The notes below the pieces were generated by a model. The model was not told the DNA's origin. It was given only the letters and a program-made list of their open reading frames with translations, and searched no databases. A DNA stretch of 40,238 bases from an uncultured Actinomycetes bacterium (lineage in GTDB: Bacteria; Actinomycetota; Actinomycetes; Nanopelagicales; Nanopelagicaceae). The stretch covers positions 1 through 40,238 of the forward strand of contig CAIMZW010000142.1 in assembly GCA_903846075.1 (NCBI GenBank), in the 5' to 3' direction. Numbering within the stretch: position 1 is the stretch's first letter; each line of letters opens with the position of its first letter. Below are positions 26,626-35,493 of the stretch, piece by piece. Both the position numbers and the translations under genes were made by a program.

Positions 26626-27252
26626 TTAACGCGAGTAAAGCTCGACGATAAGTTGTTCTTGAACCAAGGTATCGATAACGGTGCGGGTAGGGACTGCGTG
26701 AACCAAGATTCGAAGCTTGGATCCGACAACCTCTAACCACGCAGGAACTGGCTTCTCGCCAAGTTCAGCGCTTGCGATGATAAATGGTGTGGTGTTCAGT
26801 GAATCTGGAACCACATCAATAATGTCCATTGGTGTCACGCGATAGGAAGGAATATTGACCTTCTTGCCATTGACCAAGAAGTGGCCGTGACGAACAAGTT
26901 GGCGTGCCATGTCGCGGCTCTTTGCAAAGCCGGCGCGGAAAACAACATTGTCCAAACGGGTTTCTAGAATGACGAGTAGGTTCTCACCGGTCTTACCTTG
27001 GAGACGGTTAGCCTCTTCGTAATAGCCACGGAACTGCTTCTCGAGTACACCGTACATACGTGCGCACTTTTGCTTTTCACGCATCTGAAGTAGGTACTCG
27101 GATTCCTTGGAACGACCGCGACCATGCTCCCCTGGTGGGTATGGGCGGGATTCAATAGGACATTTTGGTCCATCGCACTTAGAGCCCTTGAGGAAGAGCT
27201 TTACTTTTTCGCGACGGCAGCGCTTGCAATCTGCTCCGGTATAACGAGCCAT
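26626..27252 (-). CDS. rpsD: 30S ribosomal protein S4
   Basis: Primary 16S rRNA binder, 208 residues. It has the zinc-binding N-terminus (CKRCRREK ... KCDGPKC), the S4 RNA-binding domain (ETRLDNVVFRAGFAKSRDMARQLVRHGHFLVNGKKVNIPS) and the usual LIVELYSR end. The frame is open 17 codons further, but MARYTGADCK at ATG 27250-27252 with AAGGAAGGAAG upstream is the homologous start. S4 is an autoregulator in other bacteria, relevant to the structured spacer that follows. Confidence 0.98.
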   Translation of the reverse strand: MARYTGADCKRCRREKVKLFLKGSKCDGPKCPIESRPYPPGEHGRGRSKESEYLLQMREKQKCARMYGVLEKQFRGYYEEANRLQGKTGENLLVILETRLDNVVFRAGFAKSRDMARQLVRHGHFLVNGKKVNIPSYRVTPMDIIDVVPDSLNTTPFIIASAELGEKPVPAWLEVVGSKLRILVHAVPTRTVIDTLVQEQLIVELYSR

Positions 27253-27268
27253 ATCTTCTCTTCCTTCC

Positions 27269-27685
27269 TTAAACTCGACGTGGTTTTGGTGGGCGGCAAC
27301 CATTGTGTGGCGCTGGAGTTACATCTGAGATGGCTCCAACTTCCAGACCGGCTGCTTGCAATGAACGAATTGCGGTCTCGCGTCCAGATCCTGGACCCTT
27401 AACGAAAACATCAACCTTCTTCAAGCCATGCTCCTGTGCGCGACGAGCGGCTGCTTCTGCGGCCATCTGTGCAGCGAACGGAGTTGACTTACGGGAACCT
27501 TTGAATCCAACCTGACCGGCTGAAGACCAAGAGATAACCGCACCCGTAGGGTCAGTAATCGAAATGATGGTGTTATTGAAAGTGCTCTTGATGTGAGCTT
27601 GTCCAAAGGCGACATTCTTCTTTTCCTTCTTGCGAAGTTTGACCTTGCCCTTGCCAGCTGCAGTCTTTGACTTAGGAGCGGCCAT
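27269..27685 (-). CDS. rpsK: 30S ribosomal protein S11
   Basis: Platform protein, 138 residues: a basic N-terminus (about 1-22, KKEKKN), then the core [28 protein letters not shown] and the C-terminal [21 protein letters not shown] start overlaps the rpsM stop in TAATG. Confidence 0.98.
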   Translation of the reverse strand: MAAPKSKTAAGKGKVKLRKKEKKNVAFGQAHIKSTFNNTIISITDPTGAVISWSSAGQVGFKGSRKSTPFAAQMAAEAAARRAQEHGLKKVDVFVKGPGSGRETAIRSLQAAGLEVGAISDVTPAPHNGCRPPKPRRV

Positions 27686-28062
27686 TACTTTGTCTCCTTC
27701 TTCTTGCCAGCAATTGCCTTACGTGGTCCCTTACGGGTACGAGCATTTGTATGCGTACGTTGTCCACGAACTGGAAGGCCCTTGCGGTGGCGAATTCCTT
27801 GGTAGCTTTGAATTTCAACTTTTCGACGAATGTCGCCAGCGATTTCACGGCGAAGGTCACCCTCGATTTTGTAATTGGCTTCGATGTATTCACGAAGCTT
27901 GGCCAATTCTGGCTCTTGGAGATCTTTGACTCGGGTATCTGGGTTAACGCCGGTCGCAGCAAGAGTCGCATGCGCGCGCGTCAATCCAATTCCGAAAATA
28001 TAGGTGAGTGCAATCTCAACGCGTTTTTCGCGCGGAAGATCGACACCAACAAGACGTGCCAT
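27685..28062 (-). CDS. rpsM: 30S ribosomal protein S13
   Basis: Head protein contacting tRNA and the 50S bridge, 125 residues, starting [14 protein letters not shown] and ending [17 protein letters not shown]. An ATG four codons earlier (28072-28074) is in frame; the internal ATG 28060-28062 matches the family N-terminus and was chosen, although neither has a well-placed Shine-Dalgarno. 138 bases separate it from rpmJ; the stretch holds a GGAGG-containing region and nothing else I can name. Confidence 0.97.
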   Translation of the reverse strand: MARLVGVDLPREKRVEIALTYIFGIGLTRAHATLAATGVNPDTRVKDLQEPELAKLREYIEANYKIEGDLRREIAGDIRRKVEIQSYQGIRHRKGLPVRGQRTHTNARTRKGPRKAIAGKKKETK

Positions 28063-28200
28063 AGCAACAACCATTCCATTGTTTCGGAGGTCCTCCGCAA
28101 TGCTCCCAGGATATTTCCTGGCCTCGGCCTCCGAGCCGGGGGTCTGAATTAGCGAGCTAACTCAGTCGCATCACGCGTACTTTTACAAAGTGGTGCTTAT

Positions 28201-28314
28201 TTATCCTTGACGTTGCTTGTGGCGCAAGTTGTCGCAAATGACCATGACGCGACCATTACGACGAATGACTTTGCACTTGTCGCAAATCTTCTTCACGCTT
28301 GGCTTAACCTTCAC
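28201..28314 (-). CDS. rpmJ: 50S ribosomal protein L36 (zinc form)
   Basis: A 37-residue protein beginning [19 protein letters not shown] and ending RHKQRQG. The zinc ligands C-x2-C, a later Cys (VICDN) and His (LRHK) are all present, so this is the zinc-containing form. GTG start at 28312-28314 with AAAGAGG upstream; 20 bases after infA, the normal infA-rpmJ-rpsM order. Confidence 0.97.
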   Translation of the reverse strand: MKVKPSVKKICDKCKVIRRNGRVMVICDNLRHKQRQG

Positions 28315-28334
28315 GATAACCTCTTTCGCAAGTT

Positions 28335-28556
28335 CTATTTGTAACGATAAATAATTCGACCTCTTGTGAGGTCATAAGGACTAAGTTCAACAATCACACG
28401 GTCTTCCGGAAGGATACGAATGTAGTTCTGTCGCATCTTCCCGCTGATGTGTGCGAGAACTCGGTGCCCATTTGATAATTCCACCCGGAACATTGCGTTG
28501 GGTAGCGCTTCAGCAACGGTGCCTTCGATCTCGATCGCGCCGTCTTTCTTGGCCAA
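28335..28556 (-). CDS. infA: Translation initiation factor IF-1, TTG start
   Basis: IF-1 binds the 30S A site during initiation. The 73-residue OB-fold sequence ([18 protein letters not shown] ... [13 protein letters not shown]) is full length. Its start codon is TTG at 28554-28556: an in-frame TAG lies 18 bases upstream and the next in-frame ATG (NAMFR) is well inside the protein, so there is no alternative. AAGTAGGT precedes it. A weak start on an initiation factor could be regulatory. Confidence 0.97.
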   Translation of the reverse strand: MAKKDGAIEIEGTVAEALPNAMFRVELSNGHRVLAHISGKMRQNYIRILPEDRVIVELSPYDLTRGRIIYRYK

Positions 28557-28687
28557 GCGGTACCTACTTATCTATTCTGTCGTTGAATTAGCATGGTTAA
28601 TCCGCCTATTTCTAGGCAGAGGAGCAGTTTAGAGGTAAAGGGTCGAAATGAGGAAATCCGAGGTTTCTCAAGGCTTGTGTGGTACAA
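28557..28687 (-). other. infA leader region with a GNRA-type hairpin
   Basis: The 131-base gap between the amidohydrolase and infA contains GCCTA-GAAA-TAGGC on the minus strand (28604-28617), a five-base stem with a GAAA tetraloop. Several TAnnnT boxes occur but none has a good -35, so no promoter is called. No open frame of interest is present. Confidence 0.45.
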
Positions 28688-28731
28688 GTTCATTGCCGAT
28701 TTTCGGCCGGTTCATTGCCGATTTTCGGCCG
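28688..28731. repeat. Exact 22-base tandem duplication
   Basis: The unit at 28688-28709 (starting GTTCATTGCCGATTTTCGGC) is repeated exactly at 28710-28731. Each copy contains the self-complementary GCCGA-TTT-TCGGC. It covers the last codons and stop of the amidohydrolase; since 22 is not a multiple of three, the two copies are read in different frames. Confidence 0.95.
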
Positions 28732-29766
28732 GCGCAGGACCTTTCCCCGCAAGATAACCCACTCCGGAAAGTCCAAAATGTCCAGATTTTCTCTCGGGTC
28801 CTCGCTATAAATCACAGCATCGGCGCTAGCCCCAGGCTGGAAAGAGGACAGTCCCAAGAAGTCGCGGGCCAACCAAGATGCTGCTCCAATCGCCTCTGTG
28901 GGGGTCAATCCAGCCGCTGCCAACTCTTTAATCTCTGCCACAATCGAAAATTCAGGCGAATCAGTTCCGGCCAGAATCCGAACGCCAGCCTCCGAGGCTG
29001 ATTTGATCAAAGCAGGGTGGCGCTGGGTTCCCCCGACGTACCAATCTCTTTTGGGCGAATCTTCTTGGGCGAGAAAGCGATCTACGGAGAGCGAAAATAC
29101 CTTCATCGTGGGAACGAGAACAGTGCCCTGCTTGGACATGAGATCGAGCAGCGATTCATCAAGCCACATTCCATGTTCAAGGGAGTCCACTCCGGCCCGA
29201 ACTGCGGCGGCAGAGCCCGATTCATTTTGAGAATGAACCGCTACTCGTCCCCCGACACCATGAACTGCCGAGACAATCGCAGCCATTAACTCCTCTGAAA
29301 TGCATTCATCGTCGATTCCCCAGTCCGCAATAATCTTGCACCAACCAGTCGTTGCTGCTTGAGCGGCTGCAGTTCGGGGGAAATCAGAGTTGGAGATTCG
29401 GCGCCCCCACCCAGTAATAAATTGGCCTGGTTGGGCTAGCCATGGACCGGCATGAAAAGCTCGCGGTAACTCTGAATCAGTGCCAAACCAGTCGGGCGGA
29501 TTGCTCGCAAGACCAGGACTTCGAATAGCGGTTACACCCTGATCAATATTTTTACTCAGTTGCTTTCGAAGAAGTTCTTCATCAATGGCTTGGCCCGGTT
29601 TCTGCGCTCCAGGATGAGTGTGCACATCTACCAGACCGGGAAGTGCCCATCCGATAATGCGATCATCAAGATCGAGTGAATATTCATCGCTCCATAAACC
29701 ATCTTGAATTGTTAAATCGATTGCTTCGCCACTTGGTAGCGCGTGCGCTGCAATCCGAATACTCAT
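28690..29766 (-). CDS. Amidohydrolase-superfamily metal-dependent hydrolase
   Basis: A 358-residue TIM-barrel hydrolase of unknown substrate. The full metal-site set is visible: HTH (His49, His51), a candidate bridging Lys144 (WCKIIADW), His178 (VAVHSQNESG), His198 (SLEHG) and Asp269 (AGTDSP). The order and the ALPGLVDVHTHPG opening place it with imidazolonepropionase- or prolidase-like cyclic amidohydrolases. No signal peptide, so it is cytoplasmic. ATG start overlaps map by four bases (ATGA). It lies between map and infA, which are usually adjacent. The last residues derive from a 22-base tandem duplication that changed the C-terminus. Confidence 0.88.
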   Translation of the reverse strand: MSIRIAAHALPSGEAIDLTIQDGLWSDEYSLDLDDRIIGWALPGLVDVHTHPGAQKPGQAIDEELLRKQLSKNIDQGVTAIRSPGLASNPPDWFGTDSELPRAFHAGPWLAQPGQFITGWGRRISNSDFPRTAAAQAATTGWCKIIADWGIDDECISEELMAAIVSAVHGVGGRVAVHSQNESGSAAAVRAGVDSLEHGMWLDESLLDLMSKQGTVLVPTMKVFSLSVDRFLAQEDSPKRDWYVGGTQRHPALIKSASEAGVRILAGTDSPEFSIVAEIKELAAAGLTPTEAIGAASWLARDFLGLSSFQPGASADAVIYSEDPRENLDILDFPEWVILRGKVLRRPKIGNEPAENRQ

Positions 29767-30575
29767 GAGAGTAGATCGGAGATTTCCACACCTAACGCGC
29801 CAAGACGTTCCTTGCCGCCATCTAATGCGGTCAATACAAAAGGTTTTCCATCTGGGCAGATTGCATAGGAGTGTTCGAAGTGGGCGCCGTTGGATTTATC
29901 TGCGGAGATTACGGTCCATTCATCGGTGAGTACATTTGTCTTAGCGGTGCCACGAGTAATCATTGGTTCGATGGCCAGAGTCATTCCTGGTTTTAACTCA
30001 GGTCCAAAACCTGCTTTACCAAAATTGAGAATGTGCGGATCTTGATGCATCTCAGTTCCGATGCCATGGCCGCCATACTCGCGAAGAATTCCGTATTTGC
30101 CTTGAGAGTTAATATATTTTTCAATAGCTTCGGAGATATCGGTGAGGTGGCCACCGTTCTTGCCGGCTGCGATCCCTCGCCACATCGACTCTTCGCAGGT
30201 ATCCATTAATTTCTGATCTTGCGGATCTACAGTTCCAACGCCAACGGAAAATGCACTATCGCCGTGCCAGCCCTCAACGATGGCGCCGAAATCGATAGAG
30301 ACGATGTCACCATCAGCTATCGGACGATCATTGGGAATGCCGTGAACAATCTCATGATTGATAGATGCGCAAATCACCTTTGGATATCCGTGATAACCCA
30401 AGAAATTTGATTTGGCATTTCTCTTTTTTAAATGGTCAACAGCAATTGCATCGAGTTGGTTGGTGGTTACACCAACGGCAATCGCATCGCGCATTAGCTC
30501 CAATGACTGCGCGACAACAAGTCCTGCTCTACGCATCGTCTTCAATTGATCAAGCGATTTAATCTGAATGACCAT
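29763..30575 (-). CDS. map: Methionine aminopeptidase, type I
   Basis: Removes initiator Met from nascent proteins. The 270-residue pita-bread enzyme has all five metal ligands: Asp95 (SIDFG), Asp106 (HGDSAF), His170 (GGHGIG), Glu203 (AIEPM) and Glu234 (HFEHS), plus His79 near the substrate site. No N-terminal SH3-binding extension. ATG start at 30573-30575, nine bases after adk. The standard secY-adk-map order. Confidence 0.97.
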   Translation of the reverse strand: MVIQIKSLDQLKTMRRAGLVVAQSLELMRDAIAVGVTTNQLDAIAVDHLKKRNAKSNFLGYHGYPKVICASINHEIVHGIPNDRPIADGDIVSIDFGAIVEGWHGDSAFSVGVGTVDPQDQKLMDTCEESMWRGIAAGKNGGHLTDISEAIEKYINSQGKYGILREYGGHGIGTEMHQDPHILNFGKAGFGPELKPGMTLAIEPMITRGTAKTNVLTDEWTVISADKSNGAHFEHSYAICPDGKPFVLTALDGGKERLGALGVEISDLLS

Positions 30576-30584
30576 GGCGACTCG

Positions 30585-31238
30585 TTAGGAAATTACGGCG
30601 CTCAGTGCAGCGATGGATCGTTGAGAAATTTCAAAGACATCACCCATTGCACGAATCGAAATCAATAAGCCCTCGCCACGATAAAAAGCAATGATGGGCC
30701 TGGTTTGCTCGGCATATACCTCAAGGCGACGCTTAACAACATCTTCTTTGTCATCTTCGCGCTGGTAAAGCTCGCCACCACATTTATTGCAAACGCCCTC
30801 AACAGTGGGTTTCTCATTAATAACGTGAAATGAGGTCCCACAATTGCGACAGGTCCGACGTCCAGAAATGCGAGAAATAATTTCAGCGTCACCAATGGAG
30901 AGTTCAAGAACTGCATCAAGCGGTGTTTGCTTTTCGGCCAAGATGGCGCGAAGAACTTCAGCCTGCAAAACATTTCGTGGATAGCCATCCAAGAGGAAGC
31001 CATTTGCTACATCTTCTTGATTAAGGCGGTCTTTGACCATCTCATTTGTCACAGAATCAGGAACGAGATCGCCCTTGTCCATGTAGGACCGGGCAAGCAA
31101 GCCAAGTTCTGAACCCGACTTCAAATTTGCTCGGAAGATATCGCCCGTTGAAATATGCGGAATATTAAAGTGCGCGGCGAGGTGTACTGCTTGAGTTCCC
31201 TTGCCTGCACCTGGTGGTCCAACCAGGATTAATCGCAT
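30585..31238 (-). CDS. adk: Adenylate kinase, zinc-LID type
   Basis: Interconverts ATP+AMP and 2 ADP. The 217-residue protein has the P-loop GPPGAGKGT (7-15), the AMP-binding STGDIFR and LLDGYPRN, and a long LID with four cysteines (130, 133, 150, 153), expected to bind structural zinc. ATG start overlaps the secY stop in TAATG, coupling it to secretion genes as usual. Confidence 0.97.
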   Translation of the reverse strand: MRLILVGPPGAGKGTQAVHLAAHFNIPHISTGDIFRANLKSGSELGLLARSYMDKGDLVPDSVTNEMVKDRLNQEDVANGFLLDGYPRNVLQAEVLRAILAEKQTPLDAVLELSIGDAEIISRISGRRTCRNCGTSFHVINEKPTVEGVCNKCGGELYQREDDKEDVVKRRLEVYAEQTRPIIAFYRGEGLLISIRAMGDVFEISQRSIAALSAVIS

Positions 31239-32533
31239 TAGCGCAAGAATCCCTCGTACGAGCGTTGCTGCAATTGGCTTTCAATCTGCTTTGCAGTATC
31301 CAAACCAACACCGACCACGATCAAAATGGCAGTTCCGCCAAATGGGAAGTTGGTGCTTGCATTAAAGAGAATCAAAGCGATGATCGGAATAATCGCAACA
31401 AAGGCAAGGTAGAGCGAGCCTGGTGCAGTAATTCGTGAAAGTACATATTGCAGGTACTCAGAGGTTGGCCGGCCGGCACGAATACCTGGAATAAAGCCAC
31501 CGTATTGCTTCATGTTCTCTGCGACTTCATCTGGGTTAAATGTGATGGCCACATAGAAGTAGGTGAAGAAAACGATGAGAAGAGCGTAAGAAAGAATATA
31601 AATTGGGTGATCGCCCTTAACAAAGTTACGTTGAACCCAAACCGCCCAACCAGCACTGCTGCCAGAGAAGTTCACGATAAGTGAAGGGATATAGAGCAAA
31701 GATGAGGCGAAAATAACCGGGATAACACCAGCCTGGTTTACCTTGATGGGAATATAAGTACTGGTTCCGCCGTAGCTCTGTCGACCGACTTGGCGCTTGG
31801 CATATTGAACTGGGATTCGTCGTTGTGCTTGCTCGACGAAGACAACCGCCGCAACAACCAAAATTCCAACGGCAAGAACGAACAAGAAAGCAAAGAGACC
31901 CTTTTGTAATTTGATTGACCACAATTGAGTTGGGAAGCCAGCTGCAATGGAGGTGAAGATCAAGATAGACATTCCATTACCAACACCACGATCGGTGATC
32001 AATTCACCCAGCCACATGATTACTGCAGTACCGGCGCTCATAACGAAGACCATGGTCACGATGCGCAACCAAGATGAATCAGGAACGATTGGGTAGGAGC
32101 AACCGCTAAAGAGGCGACCTGGGGTTCGGGCAACCGCAATCAATCCAGTGGACTGCAAGACTGCAAGACCGACGGTCAAATAACGGGTGTACTGAGTGAG
32201 CTTTGCAGTTCCAGATTGACCTTCATTCTTCAATGCCTCAAACCGTGGAATAACAACGGTCAAAAGTTGAACGATGATCGAGCTGGTGATGTACGGCATG
32301 ATGCCGAGTGCAAAGACCGAAAGGTGGAGCAGAGCGCCACCACTGAAAAGGTTGACCAAGCCAAAGAGTCCGCCAGAGTTGGCTTGCTTGAGACAGGTCT
32401 GAACGTTTACATAAGAAACGCCAGGGGTCGGAACGATGGAGCCGAAACGAAAGAGTCCCATGATGGCGAGAGTGAAGAAAATCTTGCGACGCAGATCTGG
32501 TGTTTTAAAGGCCTTACCAAATGCTGAAAGCAC
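31238..32533 (-). CDS. secY: Protein translocase subunit SecY
   Basis: Central channel of the Sec translocon, 431 residues with ten predicted membrane helices. It opens LSAFGKAFKTPDLRRKIFFTL, includes FSGGALLHLSVFALGIMPYITSSIIVQLL (plug and helix 2 region) and the PGIRAGRPTSEYL cytosolic loop. GTG start at 32531-32533 with TAAGGAG upstream; 42 bases after rplO. Confidence 0.98.
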   Translation of the reverse strand: MLSAFGKAFKTPDLRRKIFFTLAIMGLFRFGSIVPTPGVSYVNVQTCLKQANSGGLFGLVNLFSGGALLHLSVFALGIMPYITSSIIVQLLTVVIPRFEALKNEGQSGTAKLTQYTRYLTVGLAVLQSTGLIAVARTPGRLFSGCSYPIVPDSSWLRIVTMVFVMSAGTAVIMWLGELITDRGVGNGMSILIFTSIAAGFPTQLWSIKLQKGLFAFLFVLAVGILVVAAVVFVEQAQRRIPVQYAKRQVGRQSYGGTSTYIPIKVNQAGVIPVIFASSLLYIPSLIVNFSGSSAGWAVWVQRNFVKGDHPIYILSYALLIVFFTYFYVAITFNPDEVAENMKQYGGFIPGIRAGRPTSEYLQYVLSRITAPGSLYLAFVAIIPIIALILFNASTNFPFGGTAILIVVGVGLDTAKQIESQLQQRSYEGFLR

Positions 32534-32575
32534 TAACTTCTCCTTAAATCTCTAGCCATCCTAGGACGGCAATAA

Positions 32576-33016
32576 TTAAAGCTTCTTAGCGGTTCCGCCA
32601 GCAGCAGCAATCTTTTCAGATGCTGACTTGGAAAAGCCGTGAGCAACGACTGTTACCTTGACGGAAATCTCACCGTTACCCAAAACCTTAACAGGATGAC
32701 CATCGCGGGCTGCGCCCTTTGCCACCAAATCTTCAACAGTTACTTCCCCACCCTTTGGGTAGAGAGCATTAATTGTTGAGACGTTGACTGGCTGATATTC
32801 AATTCGCTCTGGGTTAGTGAAACCACGAAGTTTTGGCAGACGCATCACGAGCGGCAACTGACCACCTTCGAAGCCGGCACGAACTACGTTACGAGCGCGA
32901 GTTCCCTTACCGCCACGACCCGCAGTCTTACCTTTTGATGCCTCACCGCGACCTTTACGGGTACGAGCCTTCTTAGCTCCTGGAGCTGGACGGAGATGAT
33001 GAACCTTGAGCACCAT
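32576..33016 (-). CDS. rplO: 50S ribosomal protein L15
   Basis: 23S rRNA binder, 146 residues: [37 protein letters not shown] at the N-terminus and the [17 protein letters not shown] core. ATG start two bases after rpmD. The Gly/Lys/Arg-rich N-terminal extension is normal for L15. Confidence 0.98.
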   Translation of the reverse strand: MVLKVHHLRPAPGAKKARTRKGRGEASKGKTAGRGGKGTRARNVVRAGFEGGQLPLVMRLPKLRGFTNPERIEYQPVNVSTINALYPKGGEVTVEDLVAKGAARDGHPVKVLGNGEISVKVTVVAHGFSKSASEKIAAAGGTAKKL

Positions 33017-33018
33017 AG

Positions 33019-33201
33019 TTATTCGACCTCCTCGACTGTGACCATGTGACGCACAGCAACGACCATTCCGCGAATCTCGGGACGATCTTCTTTGACTACG
33101 ACATCACCAATTCTTTTTAAACCAAGTGAACGCAAGGTATCGCGATGCTCTGGACGAGCACCTACCTTGGATCGAAGTTGAGTTACCTTTAAACGAGGCA
33201 T
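33019..33201 (-). CDS. rpmD: 50S ribosomal protein L30
   Basis: A 60-residue L30, [20 protein letters not shown] onward, with the conserved [21 protein letters not shown] segment. ATG start overlaps the rpsE stop in TAATG. Confidence 0.97.
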   Translation of the reverse strand: MPRLKVTQLRSKVGARPEHRDTLRSLGLKRIGDVVVKEDRPEIRGMVVAVRHMVTVEEVE

Positions 33202-33818
33202 TACGCACCTACTGACGCTGCAACGGCACGAGCAATTGCTGCAGGTGCGACATCTTCTAAGGGAAGACCACGACGTGCGGCGATCGCAGTTGGGGTTTCC
33301 AACGCACGAAGTGCAGCAACGGTGGCGTGGACCATGTTGATTGGATTATTGGAACCCAAAGACTTGGTCAATACATCGGTAATTCCAGCACATTCCAAAA
33401 CGGCACGAACTGGTCCGCCAGCAATAACTCCGGTACCAGGGCTTGCAGGACGAAGAAGAACTACGCCGGCTGCTTTTTCACCTTGAACTGGGTGCGGGAT
33501 GGTTCCATAAAGGCGAGGAACTTTGAAGAATGACTTCTTCGCCTCTTCAACTGCCTTAGCAATTGCTTGTGGAACTTCCTTAGCCTTGCCATATCCAATT
33601 CCGACAGTGCCATTTTGATCTCCGACAACAACAAGGGCGGTAAAGGAGAAACGACGTCCACCTTTAACAACCTTTGCTACGCGGTTAATGAAAACTACGC
33701 GCTCGGTGTATGGGCTCTTCTCTTGAGCTGGTCCACCATCACGACGGTCGCGACGATCTCGACGATCGCCAGTCTTGCCGCTTTCTTCGCGGGGGCTTTT
33801 CGCAGGAGCAATTGCCAT
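33201..33818 (-). CDS. rpsE: 30S ribosomal protein S5
   Basis: Accuracy-related protein at the mRNA entry site, 205 residues. The first 35 residues are a charged Arg/Asp-rich extension ([13 protein letters not shown]); the core follows with [31 protein letters not shown] and [24 protein letters not shown] start immediately after the rplR stop, no gap. Confidence 0.98.
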   Translation of the reverse strand: MAIAPAKSPREESGKTGDRRDRRDRRDGGPAQEKSPYTERVVFINRVAKVVKGGRRFSFTALVVVGDQNGTVGIGYGKAKEVPQAIAKAVEEAKKSFFKVPRLYGTIPHPVQGEKAAGVVLLRPASPGTGVIAGGPVRAVLECAGITDVLTKSLGSNNPINMVHATVAALRALETPTAIAARRGLPLEDVAPAAIARAVAASVGA

Positions 33819-34196
33819 TTAGAAATCCAATCCACTCGAACGAGCACCGTCTGCAAGTGCTGCAACGCGGCCATGATATTTGTTACCACCACGGTCAAAG
33901 ACAACCGCAGAAATTCCCTTGTCCTTAGCGCGAGCGCCAATGGTCTCTCCGACAAGGCGAGCCTTGCTGGTTTTATCTCCATCAGCGGTGCGGACAGAAT
34001 CTTCCATCGTTGAGGCTGAGACCAAAGTTTGACCGATGGTGTCATCAACAATCTGGACGAAGAGGTGACGTGAAGAACGCGAGACGACAAGACGAGGACG
34101 GGCAGTAGTGCCGGAGACCTTCTTGCGAACTCGGAAGTGGCGACGGGCGCGAGCCTTCTGAGATGAACCCTTAGATACCTTTACTCCGATAGCCAT
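33819..34196 (-). CDS. rplR: 50S ribosomal protein L18
   Basis: 5S rRNA-binding protein, 125 residues, with [35 protein letters not shown] and the C-terminal [23 protein letters not shown] start overlaps rplF in TAATG. Confidence 0.98.
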   Translation of the reverse strand: MAIGVKVSKGSSQKARARRHFRVRKKVSGTTARPRLVVSRSSRHLFVQIVDDTIGQTLVSASTMEDSVRTADGDKTSKARLVGETIGARAKDKGISAVVFDRGGNKYHGRVAALADGARSSGLDF

Positions 34197-34735
34197 TACT
34201 TCTTACCTGTCTTTCCTTGCTTGCGGCGAATCTTGGCGCCATCAAGATGTAGACCCTTGCCCTTGTAAGGATCAGCCTTACGAAGCTTCTGGATCTTGGC
34301 GGCAGTCTCGCCTACGAGTTGCTTATCGATTCCGATAATCGAGAACTTAGTGGCCGAATCAACCTTGAAGGTAATTCCGGCTGGTGCTGGGAAAGAGATT
34401 GGGTGGCTGTAACCAAGTGCGAATTCAAGATCTCCGCCCTTATCGGCAACACGATAACCAACACCAACGATGTTGATGGTCTTCGAGTAGCCATTAGTTA
34501 CACCTTCAAGCATGTTGGCAACCAAGGTGCGAGACATACCGTGAAGTGAACGAGCTTCGCGACCATCGTTTGGACGAGTAACAAGAAGAGTTGAATCTTC
34601 CTTCGTCGCAGCAATTGGCTCAGCGAGCACGTGGGTAAGTGAACCTTTAGGTCCCTTAACTGAAACAGTCTGACCAGAGATCGAAACTTCGACTCCAGCA
34701 GGAATAGTGATAGGTGAACGACCGATACGTGACAT
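34196..34735 (-). CDS. rplF: 50S ribosomal protein L6
   Basis: Sits near the factor-binding site, 179 residues: [19 protein letters not shown], then two L6 repeats and the [21 protein letters not shown] end (family version KG[K]GI/L). ATG start four bases after rpsH. Length and motifs normal. Confidence 0.98.
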   Translation of the reverse strand: MSRIGRSPITIPAGVEVSISGQTVSVKGPKGSLTHVLAEPIAATKEDSTLLVTRPNDGREARSLHGMSRTLVANMLEGVTNGYSKTINIVGVGYRVADKGGDLEFALGYSHPISFPAPAGITFKVDSATKFSIIGIDKQLVGETAAKIQKLRKADPYKGKGLHLDGAKIRRKQGKTGKK

Positions 34736-34739
34736 TAGA

Positions 34740-35144
34740 TCACCATACGTAGGCGAGAACTTCTCCGCCTACCCCTTGCTTGTTGGCTTGCTTATCAGTC
34801 AGCAAACCAGATGATGTGGAGATGATGGCGACGCCAAGTCCGCCCAAAACTTTAGGGAGCGCAGTCGACTTTGCGTAAACACGAAGTCCTGGCTTGCTTA
34901 CTCGACGAAGACCTGCGATTGAACGTTCACGGTTTGCACCGAACTTCAAATCAATTGTCAGGGTCTTGCCGAAACCTTCTGCATTGGTCTCAACTTTGTA
35001 ACCGGCGATATAACCCTCTTGCTTGAGGATTTCGGCAATACGAACTTTTACCGATGAAGAGGGCATTGCAACCACTTCATGGTAGGCAGAGTTCGCATTG
35101 CGCAGACGAGCCAGCATGTCTGCGATCGGATCTGTCATTGTCAT
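34740..35144 (-). CDS. rpsH: 30S ribosomal protein S8
   Basis: Central-domain assembly protein and, in other bacteria, spc-operon autoregulator. 134 residues from [18 protein letters not shown] to the [11 protein letters not shown] end with [11 protein letters not shown] start at 35142-35144. Preceded by 147 structured bases, the longest spacer in the spc section. Confidence 0.98.
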   Translation of the reverse strand: MTMTDPIADMLARLRNANSAYHEVVAMPSSSVKVRIAEILKQEGYIAGYKVETNAEGFGKTLTIDLKFGANRERSIAGLRRVSKPGLRVYAKSTALPKVLGGLGVAIISTSSGLLTDKQANKQGVGGEVLAYVW

Positions 35145-35291
35145 TCTTGGCCTCGGGCCTTTCTCGAGATGGTTTCCAGCTTTCTCGTCCTGCGAATCTC
35201 TTCGCTAGCGAGTGGACCTATCTCGTAGTTGTTAGGTGGAGCGGGTGGGAAAATCTTTTCGTCGAAAGTGACGACTTACTAAAAGCCAGTT
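35145..35291 (-). other. Structured rpsN-rpsH spacer
   Basis: This 147-base gap has several small inverted repeats on the minus strand: TCGTC-ACTTTC-GACGA near its start, GCGAA-GAGA-TTCGC with a GNRA loop (35192-35205), an overlapping palindrome TCGCTAGCGA (35202-35211), and GGCC-CGA-GGCC just before the rpsH start. No frame or promoter was recognised. Confidence 0.45.
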
Positions 35292-35477
35292 CTACCAAGA
35301 AGCCTTGGTTATGCCAGGAAGTTCACCGCGGTGGGCCATCTCACGGAAGCAGATACGGCAGATGCCGAACTTCTGATACACAGAGTGTGGGCGACCACAA
35401 CGTTGGCAACGGGTATAACCGCGTACCTTGAATTTTGGCTTACGCGCTGCGCGAACCTTGAGTGATGTCTTAGCCAT
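35292..35477 (-). CDS. rpsN: 30S ribosomal protein S14, zinc type
   Basis: A 61-residue zinc-form S14 ([20 protein letters not shown]), with CQRC and CRIC zinc knuckles. The frame continues 51 codons upstream into rplE, but ATG 35475-35477 is the homologous start, with AGAGAGG upstream. Located between rplE and rpsH as usual; 16 bases after rplE. Confidence 0.98.
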   Translation of the reverse strand: MAKTSLKVRAARKPKFKVRGYTRCQRCGRPHSVYQKFGICRICFREMAHRGELPGITKASW

Positions 35478-35493
35478 GTGCTGTGCGCCTCTC

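Noticed and set aside
28688-28731. The duplicated hairpin units as a double terminator
   Set aside because: Neither strand has a T run after the stems, and the stems are only five bases.
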